DNA from: Gongronella butleri
Lineage: Eukaryota; Mucoromycota; Mucoromycetes; Mucorales; Cunninghamellaceae
DNA: 64,000 nucleotides
NCBI GenBank assembly: GCA_025201375.1
Contig: JAIWZP010000038.1
Span: forward strand, 240,668 to 304,667
Direction: 5' to 3'
A model generated the notes under the pieces. The model made no database searches, was not told where the DNA came from, and saw only the letters and a list, made by a program, of their open reading frames with translations. Of the stretch, positions 35,031-46,591 are shown one piece after another. Every line of letters begins with the position of its first letter. Position 1 is the stretch's first letter. A program made the position numbers and the translations under genes.

Positions 35031-38000
35031 TTACAGGGTAAAGGAGCCCGTTTGCCTAATGTCGCGGCTGCTGGCGCCAATGTAAAGAGTATACTTGCCA
35101 GGCGTCACTTGCCAGCCATTGGCAGCCCACACGCTCAATTCGCGACGGTTGAAGGCGAGTTTGACCGTGGCCGACGCGCCCTTTTTGATAAACACCTTTT
35201 CAAAGCCGCGCAGCAGCTTGGGAGGCTCTTGTGCGGCGGCAGGGAATCCAATGTACGCCTGCACGACCTCGGCACCGTCGCGATCGCCAGTGTTGCGCAC
35301 GGTCACCGATGCCTCGATGAGGATGTCGGTCGACGACGACGACGCGTGTTTTTCTTCGCCGCGCTCGGAATCCTCGTTTTCCGCGCCATTGGCATTGACC
35401 ACTTTCAAATCAGCATATGAGAAGCTGGTGTACGAGAGACCATGGCCAAAGGGGAACAATGGCTCGATATTGTGCTGGTCAAACCATCGGTAGCCGCCAT
35501 ACACCCCCTCGTCATATTGAACCTAGGCAAAAACAAAAAAATTCAATCAGCGGGCGCATTTTAACAAGAATGACGCGTGATTGGAAAGGCCAGTGGTGAC
35601 CGCGTTGGCCAATCATTGGTACTATTGGCGCTGCTATTTCTGTCAAAAATCGTTTTCTCAGCTATTTTACCTTGAGAGAGAACTCGGCCTTGGCAGGATA
35701 ATCCTTTTCGTTCTTTGCAATCGTAATGGGCAAGCGACCTGAAGGATTGACATCGCCAAACAGGACATCTGCCAGGGAATTGCCAGTTTCTTGGCCCGGG
35801 TATCCTGTCGAAATAAAATTTTAGTGTCTTTTTTTTTTTTTGGCAATTAAAGGCGCGTAGCGCAACGCCCCAAGGATCTTACCGGCCCAGATGACGGCCT
35901 TGACGTTTGGGTGGTCAATCCAAGGCATGAGAACGGCATTGGGCGAGTGAATGACGACAATTGTATTCTTGTTGGCGTCCGCCACTTTTTTGATCTAAAG
36001 GTTTCATAATCACGGAGCAACATGAGTGTCTGGATTAGATTTTTGGATTATTTGTTTTTGTTACCAGGCTGTTGCCATTGCGGTCCAGATTGATGTTGGT
36101 GCGATCAAATGCTTCCATTGTAAAGACATTGGAAAAGACCACAGCGACTTCGGATTTTTTGGCTGCCCCGCTGTCAATACCGAGGATGTTGATATCTGAG
36201 TCCACGGCATGCACCTCAGTGTCTTTGCCTACGCGGCTCTTGATCCCGTCCAACGGCTGTGTGGCAAGGAAAAAAATGGGAACAAAAAGGGTCAGTTTTT
36301 TTTTTTTTTTTTTTTGGCATTGTCGTTCGAATTGGAGCAGTTTTTACCGTGACAAGATAGGGATACGTGGCGGATGCGCTGCCACCACCCTGAGCTACAG
36401 TGCCCGTGAGACATGGGAGTGTTCCGCAAAGGTTGTCGCCCCTGAAAAACAAAGAACGTGTCGCATAAGTGGCATAAGAATGCTTAAAATGCGCCAATTC
36501 ACTTACAATATCAGACTGTTTTGTGCATCGGTACCAATGACAGCAATGCTCTTCAGTGTCTCTGCCTGGAGAGGCAGCGTTTGATTGTCATTCTTGAGCA
36601 GAACAGCCGATGCAGCGCCCATTTGACGAACATACACCTTGTGATTACCCTGGACGTCCACTTTCTGGTCCTTGGACTTGTCCACAGCATTGAAATTAGT
36701 AGCAGGGAAATTCTCATCTTGCTTCAGCTTGTACCAAGCAGCCACGACGCGTAGAGCCATGTCGCGCAACTGAAAAATAGAAAAAAACGTGTTAAAAGAC
36801 GCGGCTTGCATTTTTTGTGTGTACTTACTGTCTCCTTTTTCACTTTTCCGTCATTGACGGCCTTCAACAGCGTATTGCCATATTCGTTGGGACCGGGCAT
36901 GTTCACATCTGAGAGCCAAAAAATAAAAAAGACAGTAATTAGTCCCAGACAAGGCTGCTTTTCGTGATTGACACGTTTTACCAAGCCCATTGTTGGCGCT
37001 CTGCACGGTGTCGTGAGTAGCACCCCAGTCGGATACGATGAAGCCCTTGAAATCAAGTCGATCTTTGACAATTTTTCGTAAAATATAGTCATTTTCGCAC
37101 GCATAGGTGCCATTGAGCTTGTTGTAGCTGCACATGACGGATGCCACACCACTCTGTTACAAATTGCCGCGTAAGTCATCGGTTTGCAAGTGAGCTGAAG
37201 GATGTTCGACCCATTGGCTTACTTCAATGGCGCGTTCAAATCTTTAAAAGGAAAAATGGGGTGAATGAGCGAGATTGACGCGGGCTGCATGGCTTTTTTT
37301 ATTCTTCTTACGGCCAGAGATAGACCTCGTTAAGGGCCTTGTCACCGATCTCCGAGGATTCCTAAGAATGGCCCATTGTCTATTAATACTCGTTTCGCTT
37401 TGTCTTTTTTTTTTTTATTGTCATTTTCCTTGTTTTTTTTTCTCTTTTGCTTACGAGATTGCGGAATGTCTCTTGCTCGTTACCAATGAGATGCTTGGCA
37501 TTGGCCATCTAGAGGATCATGGGATTGACATTAATGACCTGCACGATTATGCATGTGTTTTTTAAGAGCAACTTACAACGCCCTTGCTCTGAATGCCTTC
37601 CACCGTGATCTGTGTCGCGACGCCAGAAAGATAGGGGTCCTCACCAAAGCCCTCAAAGTTTCTGCCGCTCTCAGGGGTGCGTGCCATGTTCATCATTGGA
37701 CCCAAGATGACGTTGGCGCCTTTGCCGCGGAATTCCTCGCCTAGATACTCGCCACGCTGCTGAAGCGCCTTTTTATCAAAAGATGCCGCTGCATTGACGC
37801 CACTGACACCAACAGTGATGCCTGTCGTTGAACGCATCTGATGAAAAACAAGAAAAAAAAGAAAAAACGGTCAGATCACCATGCACACCACGCGTCTTGG
37901 CGCGTGATTCATCGTATTTTTAATGGATCGTACAGCAATGCCGGCATCTTGGTAACAGATGGCTGGCAAAACGCCCTTGACTTCGTACGAGTTGCCCACA

Positions 38001-38209
38001 CAAGGGCCTTTTCCGCCATTGCCTGTGACGATATTGATCATGTCCTGCAACGACAGCTTGTCAACGACGGGCGTCGCTTTTTTATACGCGTCGTCCCAGC
38101 TGAGAGGCGTGATGTGCACTGTTGAATTGTCGTTGTCGCGTTTCAGAGGATGGGCTTGCACAGAAATGAGCGTGCAAGCCAAAAGGATGCTGATGACCTG
38201 CAATTTCAT
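35031..38209 (-). CDS. Secreted beta-glucosidase, glycoside hydrolase family 3 (copy 1)
   Basis: Releases glucose from cellobiose or other beta-glucosides outside the cell. About 13 short exons on the minus strand; exon 1 ends near 37936. Residues 1-19 are a signal peptide ([19 protein letters not shown]). The N-terminal barrel has [25 protein letters not shown], then [10 protein letters not shown], and the nucleophile aspartate in [14 protein letters not shown] (around 37010-37050). The second domain has [11 protein letters not shown] and [20 protein letters not shown]. The C-terminal fibronectin-III-like domain starts at [12 protein letters not shown] and includes [12 protein letters not shown]. 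An acidic Ser insert (about 35330-35390) is odd. Introns are 45-130 bp. It is paralogous and in tandem with the gene at 40.7-44.0 kb. No exon-level RNA evidence is available here. Confidence 0.92.
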
Positions 38210-40692
38210 TGTGGACTTTTTCAAAAGAAGGAGAAAAGATGCAATTGATGACAAAAGGGCAAAGAGAAGGCCAAGTAACCCCTTTTAAATCAACGTGCGT
38301 GGGGAAACGTTGAAAATTTTAATACAATGCTGTGTGACCACAAATGAGGTAACCTCAAGCGTTGTCAGGGATGCAGCCTTGCACAAATTAGGAAGTACAG
38401 CGTGTGTCACGGGCTGCCCCCCTCTTTTATTCCCCCTGGAACCGCTCATCGTCAGCGTCCCAGCTTCTCCCATCCTATTTGAACTTTTTTTTTTTTTTTT
38501 TTTTTTGCTTCCCTCCTTACCCAATTGTTCGTCATTTCGCCTGCCATTCGGCGACCACTGGCAAAAATCAATCAAATGAAAAGATAATACTCGCATTTTG
38601 ATTTTTTCCCCACTTTCCCCTAACCATCAGTGCGCGGCGTGTGCCGGCGGGATCTGCGAGTGCCCAAGGCTAGAGTTGGACCGTCCATCCTCCCTCAATG
38701 CGATGGACACGACGGAAATTGCATCCTTTTTTTGGTCAATAAAGAATTGATCATCATTTCTCGATTTTTTTTTTTTTTTTACCATGCACAGCACGCTTCG
38801 ATAATGAAATGCGCCATTCGAGCCTTACGCCTGTCGGAAGCAAGCCGCTGGATCACCGGAGAACCCAGCAGACTGCTACAATGACAATAAAATTCATGTA
38901 GACAAGTAAGCATAAGGCAATGCCGCTCGAAATCGCGTTTTGCCACTTTTCTCCACATGGAGGCAATGCGGCTGTGTGTCCCAAAGATCTTGGTTAAGAT
39001 CTTTTGGTAAAAATTCGATTACTTTTGCATTAAAGTTTTTGTAATAAGGTTGGTGAGCCCATTGAATCTGAATTTATTGCCCGTTGACAATTTTTCGGCA
39101 AAAATGGACGCATGGATTCCCATTGACATGCATTTTTACAGAAGCTGCCCGCGTTTAGAACTTATAAAAGTGTCCAGACGATGCACATTGTAATCCATTT
39201 TTTTTTGTGAATACGCATCATTTGCATTTCCCATGCAAATGCACATTACATTTTTACATTTCTTGGGTGCTTGGGTGCTTGCCGCGCGGTCTTGGCAAGG
39301 CATCTACTTGACTCAGGCTAATTCTCACGTGCATTGTACGCAGAGAACATACATTGAACATCAAATTGATTGACTAAACAGGCGCCAAGGTTTGTTTAAA
39401 ATTGACGCTGTTGCGAGATGAAATCATCTTTTTGTTTCCACTTTGCCGGTGTGTATTTCCGCGCTATCCCGCCAAAATTACCATTTGCCATGCCTGCAGC
39501 TTGTGTCATATATAATTTTTTTTTTTTGGTGTGGTATCACCATTTGTTGCATTTTTTTGCCATGTTCATGTAATTCCCCAAACGACTCAAGCTGATTGCC
39601 GTCAACCTTTCTTCAGACGTCCTGCCCCTCTGTTGGTTGCATAATGCACAATAAAAACCGAGATCGGTTAGATAATTACCAAAAAAAAAATCACAATTGG
39701 ACTTTTTGGATCGCATGCAGGGTACAACTCGGGAGATCCCACGGCCATTAAACCTGCGAGATAACAGGTGCCACTTGGCTCTGCACGGCGAACCAGGCTC
39801 TAGTGAAATCTACGTCGCGGACGTCAAGGAAATAGCAACTTCATACGCGAAAAGTCAACTTTTTCAAATGCTCATATTCAAAGGGAAAGTGAGCTAGAAC
39901 CAAAAACTAGTGTTTTCTCGCAGGGAAAGCTTCCACAATTTAGAGCCATGCGCTGGACGCTCATAGAGGTTTTTTAATAAGTATACTCGCGTTTTTAGAC
40001 GCGTCTGAAAGGCAACAAATTTTGACGCGCCCAGAGCCACGAGCAAATCGCGATTTCTTGCCATTATCCAACAACCACGTGTGCACACGGTCAATGTGCG
40101 CGAGATATTTTGGTTTCAGGGCGCTAGGACGCGTTGTCGTTAAATGACCACCCATTTTAAAATACGTCTTTTTTTGCGTCACATTGTCGATTTTCTTCGC
40201 CGCTTGACTAGCAACACCAGGCGCGTCACCATGGTGAGAATTCATGCGCATGATGTGAATTATCTACCACCCAAGCTGAGGCAATCTGCCAAGGCCATCG
40301 ATTTGGCAAGGGATCATTCAGGGTCAATGGGCAAGTTTATTTTGGCAACAACTCCACATCCACGTAACCTAGAGCCCTGTGGAAAGACTCAAAGGAAAGC
40401 TTGACACGATCTTAACCTATCTAGTGTAAACACCAGTCAATTGCTAAACATGACGTGCTAAACACCAAAAAATGGTGCTTTACTCTGAATGCCTGCTTAA
40501 ATTCTTTAATGCTTGTCAGAATGCGCGTCGTGCCACGCGTCAAAATACTACACAGCTATGTTTGTGCTTATGACACGGCAATGCAATGATTTCATAAAGC
40601 TGATTATCATGACAGTGTGAAATAAGTGAATTTTATTGAATTGCTTAAGTGGTTTTAGATGGGACTACAAAAGTCCATTTTAAAAATAGGAA
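38210..40692. other. 2.5-kb spacer between the two GH3 genes
   Basis: 38210-38320 is the promoter of GH3 copy 1. A T run lies at 38488-38506. 38600-39890 is AT-rich without a gene. On the minus strand 39894-40251 a decayed coding-like frame appears in two registers (LTTTRPSALKPKYLAHIDRV; LLKNLYERPAHGSKLWKLSL), which suggests a mobile-element relic. The 40,440-40,690 part is probably the 3' flank of GH3 copy 2. Confidence 0.4.
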
Positions 40693-42900
40693 TTAAAAGG
40701 AGAAGGACACGGATTGCTTCAGGTCGCGGCTGCTGGCGCCGACGTGGAGCGTGAATTGGCCGTGAGGAATGACCCATTTCTGCGAGGCAACATCCCAGAT
40801 GCTCAGCTCGGTCTTGGCAAGCTCAAAGTTGACGGTCTCCTTGTGGCCAGGCTTGATCATCACCTTTTCAAAGCCACGGAGAAGCTTGGGGGGCTCACCA
40901 GCCGACTTGGGGAACGACACGTACAATTGGACAATTTCAGCACCGGCGACCTTGCCAGTGTTCATGACCTGGACGCTGGCCTTGATTTGCGACTTTTTGG
41001 TGTTGGCATGCACCTTGAACTTGCCATACTCAAAGGAAGTGTACGACAGACCAAAGCCGAAGGGGAATTGGGGCTCAATCTTCTTGGCATCAAACCACTT
41101 GAAGCCCATCAAGAGCTTTTCAGTGTACGAGTACTAAAAAAAAAAATAGTATGGCGCGTGTCAATTTCTGCGTGAACAATGCGTGTTAGTGCACCGCCAT
41201 TGAGGTCCTTACAGAGGCAGCAGAGGAAATCTTGGCAGGGTAGTCCGAGGCCTTCTTCGCAATGGTGTAAGGAAGACGGCCAGAGGGATTCACGTCACCA
41301 TAGAGAATGTCAGCAAGGGCATTGCCGGATTGCTCACCAGGGAGACCTAAAGCGCGTCGCGTCAGCTTGGATGGATGCGTCTTTTTGATTTTTTGCCTTA
41401 CCAGGGTAAACAATGGCCTTGATGTTGGGGTGGTCGGCCCAGGGCATGAGGACAGCACCCACAGAGTGGACGACGACGATTGTGTTCTTGTTGGCATCAG
41501 CAACAGTTTGAATCTGTACGCAAAAGAATAAAAAAAATGAGCAAAAAATGAACAAAACTACAAAATTTTGGCGGGTTTTGTAGCACGTACCAAATTGTCG
41601 CCATTGTTCCAGAGGGTCAGATTGTGGCGGTCACCTGTGACACCACTGGTACCACTGCCAGTGCCAATGTCTTCGCCAGAGTCGGCATTGGCAAAGACAA
41701 TGGCAATTTTGCCCTGTTCGGCGACCTCCTTGGCACCCTTCAGGTCCCAATTGTCGCGGTAAGTGTGGAACTTGACATTTTTACCGGCGCGAGCCTTGAG
41801 GCCATCGACAGGCTATGAAATAAAGCAAAAAATAGAATGAGCACCATGAAAATTCATAAAATAACACGACTTACAGCGATAACATCCACGTAGGTCGTGC
41901 TGCCACTACCCCAGCCTTGAACAAGGCTTTGATCATGCAATAACATAAAAAATAAGGAATTTGGTGTCGAAAAAGAGCAAATTTACTTACGTGGCGGGGT
42001 CGCAACCGTAATACGGACAGTTTTTAACGTCGTTCATGCTATAAAAAAATCGCGTGCACAAGTGAGCAAGATTAAAAAAAAGAGCAATGGGAGCTTACAG
42101 AGGATCATAGAAAGCGTCGCTACCAATGATGGAGATGCTGTTGTCCTTGGAGGAAAGAGGGAGCGCTTCATCTTCGTTTTTAAGAAGAACGGTCGCACCA
42201 GCAGCCAGGGCACGCGCCATTTCGGGGTGGTTCTTGCGGACGTTGATGGAACCCGTCGCATTCATGGTTTGGCCCGTGAGCGTGGTCTTGGGGAAACCCT
42301 GTGCGTGTAAAAAAAAAAACGTTTGTCAGCGTCATCTATGCCATTGCCACATTGACGCTAAATTCATACCTTGTCTTGCTCCATCTGGCAACAAAAAAAT
42401 AGATAAAAATATGGGTAAGTCAGCTGCTGTGATCCGTCGCGACATGCATGAACCATGATTTTACCTTGAACCAAGCCGCAACAATACGCGTCGTCATATC
42501 ATCAAGGCGAGTCTCGGGCACGCTGCCGTTGTTGACAGCCTGTATCAATTGGTCACCAAAGAAGCCAGTGCCAGGCATTTCCATGTCTATAAAGTCAAAA
42601 ATCAAGCTCGTCAGTCGCATGATTTCTTTTTCATTTTTTGGTCTTACCCAAGCCATTATTAGCGGCCTTGGCGGTGGAATGAGTGCTGTGGAGACGAGAA
42701 AGCAGTGAATATCGAGTCGAAGGGGTCCAGTCTCTTATTTTTGGCTTACCCCCACCAGTCGGACATGACAAAACCTTTAAAGTCCAATTCATCCTTGAGA
42801 ATCTTATTCAGGGTGTGGTCGTCTTCGCAGGCGTGTGTGCCATTGACCAAGTTGTATGAGCACATGATGGCCCCGACACCGGCCTCAACACTGCGGGTGA

Positions 42901-42963
<63 letters not shown>

Positions 42964-44026
42964 TCGAAAAAAATTAAAAAACGACTTGACCGGAACGCGC
43001 TTTTGGGATCATACCTTCTGGCAAACGGCCAAAGATAGATCTCGTGCAAAGTGCGGTCATCCGCACTGACGCTTGACTGGTGACAGGAAGAAAAAAAAAG
43101 AACAAACATCAGAAATCGGTCAATTCTGGTTGAGAGCCGGTGTCAGAGCACCTAAAGAGCGTGTTTCTGCTTACATTCATGCGATTGGTTTCTTGATCAT
43201 TGAGAATGTAGTGCTACAAGAACCATTTGTGTGTGAGAAAAACGCGTCGTGCTGGCCAGCGTGCTTTTTTTCTTCTTCTTTTTTTTTTTTTTTTGCTTGT
43301 GCCAGTGACTTACCTTGGCAGTGGCAATAACACCCTTGGATTGAATGCCTTTGATGGTCTCCGAGGCGGCGACACCGGTCAGGAACTCGCACTCGCCAAA
43401 GGATTCCCAGCCGCGACCACCCTCGGGCGAGCGCATGAAATTCATGGCTAAAAAAGGCAAAGGTTAATCAAACTTTCCCAAATAGAGTTTCATAAAGACA
43501 AATGCGATCGTCCTTGGGGACGGCGCGGGGAGGGGGAGCGGCCTTACCAGGACCCAATTGCACATTGACGCCCTTGCCACGAAATTCTTCACCCATCATT
43601 TCACCACGCTGGCGGATGGCATCCTTGTCAAAGGATGCAGACGCAGTGACACCAGCCACACCGGCAGTGACATTGTAAGCAAGACTATGGGAGGGTAAAA
43701 AAAAAAAAAGAGGGGATCATTGAGCAATTCATCCAATTGGGTGCGAGAAACGTAGTTTTTAGCAGAATTCGCTTGCTTTACCGCACGGACAAGGGGCCAT
43801 CTTGCATGCACAAGCTGCCAAAGTGCGAGTTCTCAAAAGTGTTGCCAACACAGAGGCTGTCGCCAAAGGTCTTGCCAGTGGAAACGCCAACCTTTTGCTT
43901 GACGGTCATCTTTTTGACCAATGGCTTGGCTAAGGCATAGGCATCATCCCACGACCGCTCAGCGGCAGCAAGGGACACCATTTGCATCAGGAGCACCGAC
44001 GCAGCAGTAATGGAAGGAATATGCAT
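40693..44026 (-). CDS. Secreted beta-glucosidase, glycoside hydrolase family 3 (copy 2)
   Basis: Same family and likely role as the gene at 35.0-38.2 kb. About 15-16 short exons. Exon 1 starts [20 protein letters not shown] (signal peptide) followed by [20 protein letters not shown]3 landmarks are [26 protein letters not shown], a split [12 protein letters not shown] exon, and the nucleophile block [11 protein letters not shown], with the intron immediately after. Then come [32 protein letters not shown] and the fibronectin-like [15 protein letters not shown] and [18 protein letters not shown]. One exon is very small (MEQDK). The intron near 42.9 kb contains a 55-base A run (T in the sense strand). 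The two copies differ in exon number, so the tandem duplication is old. Confidence 0.92.
42902..42956 (-). repeat. 55-base poly(A)/poly(T) tract in a GH3 intron
   Basis: An uninterrupted A run on the plus strand, T in the transcribed sense, inside an intron of the second GH3 gene. Its length is likely variable and could be affected by sequencing or assembly. Confidence 0.9.
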
Positions 44027-44921
44027 CTTTGCAAAAAAAAAAAAGTGCGAATGAAGATCAGATCAAAGGAGAGTGCGCCGTCGCGCGCACAACCCCTTTT
44101 ATATGCCAGTCGGAGCTTGTTTTTGGTGTTCCTTCGCGACTTTTTTTTTTCTCCATTTCCGTCTACCCCACGGCGTCGGGATGTGGGGAATCTGGGATAG
44201 CGCGGGAACGAGCGATACCTGGTTTCACCTTGGAATCACAGGAAACATGGTAAGGATGGGGAGAAGGTTTGGCATTGAGTGAGTTCCGCGCGCGGATCAC
44301 AAGCAAGAGAAAGGAAACAAGGTCAAAAGATTAACCGCATTTCACACAATGGGCCAATGACAAGAGGGCGCTTACATTTTTCTTTTTTTCCTCCTTACTG
44401 TTCTTGTTAAGATTTACCATTATGACCGGAGCACGGGCTGTGTCATTGATGATTAATGGAGAAAGAAAAAAATGGATCGCGGGAATCGGCCGCGAGCGAG
44501 TTCTGACTCTGACGCATTATGATTGGATTCCAGCACTTGCCCCTGGACCCAGGGAATCAAAAAAGGGCCCCTTGTGCCTTGACTGATTTGTGAGATCATG
44601 TATGCATCAGGCAATGTGCCATGTGGCACTGATGACCATAAAAAAAAAATAGAAGCGACCCCATCCTCTTCTCACAATAAACAATAGAAATGCGGATGAA
44701 TAAGCTCAAACTTGATTGAATTGACACGTCCATGCGCATTCACTGCTTTGTCAAGCGCGTCAATCGCGCCATGCTTGTCTGCAAGACATTGGCCATTACC
44801 AGGGTTCTGTAATTTGTCATGTCATTCGCGCTTTCCGCCAAAAAAAAAAAAAAAGAAAAAACAATGTGGGGCGTCGTGTGCTGCAAGGTTTAAGATTGCA
44901 AGTGGAGCCGCTGTGTGAATA
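44027..44921. other. Promoter side of GH3 copy 2, no gene recognised
   Basis: Pyrimidine-rich sequence next to the GH3 start, then AT-rich sequence. No coding signal is convincing up to 44921. Confidence 0.4.
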
Positions 44922-45263
44922 ATGCTGGCGCTGCGACGATGGTGGAGTTTGAATCGAGTGCGCGGTACAACCCCATTCTGTGGTGAAGCATCACGAGCGC
45001 GCGACGGCCATGGCGGCGGGCACGGCTTTTTTTTTATTGTCCTAGTCTAGGCCGATGAGCTTTTCCCTAGCATCTATGATGCTCATCATCCGCTGACTCG
45101 TCGCATTAGCCATGCCTCTCTTGATTTAGCTCTGCAAAATGGGTACAGACGCGCTATTCCGAGACGTCAGCCCAGTTTTTTTTTTGTAAAAACGAGACAA
45201 ATGTCCATGGTCATGACCGTCAAGAGGCCACTCAACGAAACAATCGGCTCTCGGCGACCATGA
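44922..45263 (+). CDS. Candidate small gene, two exons, unrecognised
   Basis: A possible first exon MLALRRWWSLNR (mitochondrial-presequence-like) is followed by an intron of about 90 bp ending TTTTTTTTTATTGTCCTAGTCTAG. The next open segment is strongly protein-like: ADELFPSIYDAHHPLTRRIS, then HASLDLALQNGYRRAIPRRQ. It runs to a TGA at 45261. The stretch from GGGTACAGACGCG to ACGAG could be a second intron in the local style. An AATAAA follows at 45269-45276. The frame content supports a real gene, but the exon joins are uncertain. Confidence 0.35.
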
Positions 45264-45389
45264 ATCTTAAATAAAAAGATCACCCGACGCATCTTTTAAA
45301 TCGCATCGTCCCGCACCATTCCACGCATGAAGCACAATGCATGTCACGTCATGAGAATTTTGCCGCGGGACAATCTGACAGATTTGCGC

Positions 45390-45856
45390 GCCATTGCGCA
45401 ATGAAGCTCCTCTGGGGACATCGGCGCGTCAATTGTACCTCGGGAAGACTTGGGACGCGCGCATTGAAGCGCGTTTTGGTCTCCTTTTTCTTTTTTTGGC
45501 ATTACGGGTGCGGGTGGGCATTATGATGGCTAAATCTATTGCTTAGTCCTACGCACGACGCGCTGGCACATCAACTTCCAGTCACGCAACGGGAAATTCT
45601 GGAATTTTAAGCTGAAATGGTGCTCCAATGACCAGGAAAGCCTGGTCCACGGGTTTCATTGCACCTCGGACATCTGTACAAGCAATTGACCATCCCCCTG
45701 GTAAAAGTATTACTTGTACAAGTGCCACTGATTCACAACATTGCCATTGGTATGCCAAGGACACCCAAAAAGTCATTTGGAAGAATGAAATCCATGCGAG
45801 ATGAAGAAAATAAGAAAATGGCAGATCCCTTGCCTCATGCTTGTTTTAATGGTTTG

Positions 45857-45888
<32 letters not shown>

Positions 45889-46464
45889 TTTTTTTTTTTT
45901 TTTTTCTTTTTGCATGAAAACCATAATCTTGATGAGCACACGTTGTTGGGGAAACCGCATAAAAAAAAGGAGTCTGTGCGACGAGACTCCATGTTTTTGA
46001 ATGACATGTTCTTTTTTTTTTTTTTTTGTTGCTTTACAGTCATGCAGACGGCCAGGTGCATTGGCAAGCGGCAAGCGCAACCCAGATGATGGACCTTTTG
46101 ATCGTCAGGTGCTTTTTCTCTAGTGCCTCAGTCACAGTCGCGAAATTAAATTGACATCCCACAAAAATGGGCACGTCAAGTTGCTATTTTTACCAGCGGC
46201 GGCGCCACATTAGGCAAATCCACAATGGAGGGCAAGAGGCGCGTTTCCAGCGCAGGGTGAAACAATTGGGCGTGTTTAGCCTGACAGCAATGTTTTCAAT
46301 GTCTTTTTGTATTTTTTCACCGATTGCCACTCTCAATTGCCAGGTCGCGTGCCTCTGGGATGACTAGCCATAATCAGACACCTGCGATCACAAGCGAAAA
46401 AAAAAGGACGTCTTGGCAAGGCACAGAGCAAAAAGAAGATCTATTTTTACCGGTGTTGCCATGA
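45390..46464 (+). CDS. Candidate multi-exon gene, possibly Tubby-C-like, structure unresolved
   Basis: Several short exons with good local splice signals. One frame at 45390-45480 reads RNEAPLGTSARQLYLGKTWD. A T-rich acceptor then opens TTRWHINFQSRNGKFWNFKL, KWCSNDQESLVHGF from 45547. Downstream exons 46040-46108 (HADGQVHWQAASATQMMDLL), 46197-46256 (GGATLGKSTMEGKRRVSSAG) and 46344-46464 join in phase and end in a basic tail. The middle (45690-46039) is unclear, with an in-frame stop at 45687 in one model. The W-I-FQS-NGK-W-F pattern recalls Tubby-C-like/scramblase-type folds; that is a guess. It lies 127 bp upstream of the next gene. Confidence 0.35.
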
Positions 46465-46591
46465 TCTTGGTGACACGAGAGCTGGTAATCCCAAAAGGGA
46501 ATATCTCAGGGTCGCACTTGGTCCCTTTTCTCTCTTTTTTTTCTTTCTTTCTTTTCTTTTCTCGTTTATTCTTTATTTTTTTCTTTTCTGT

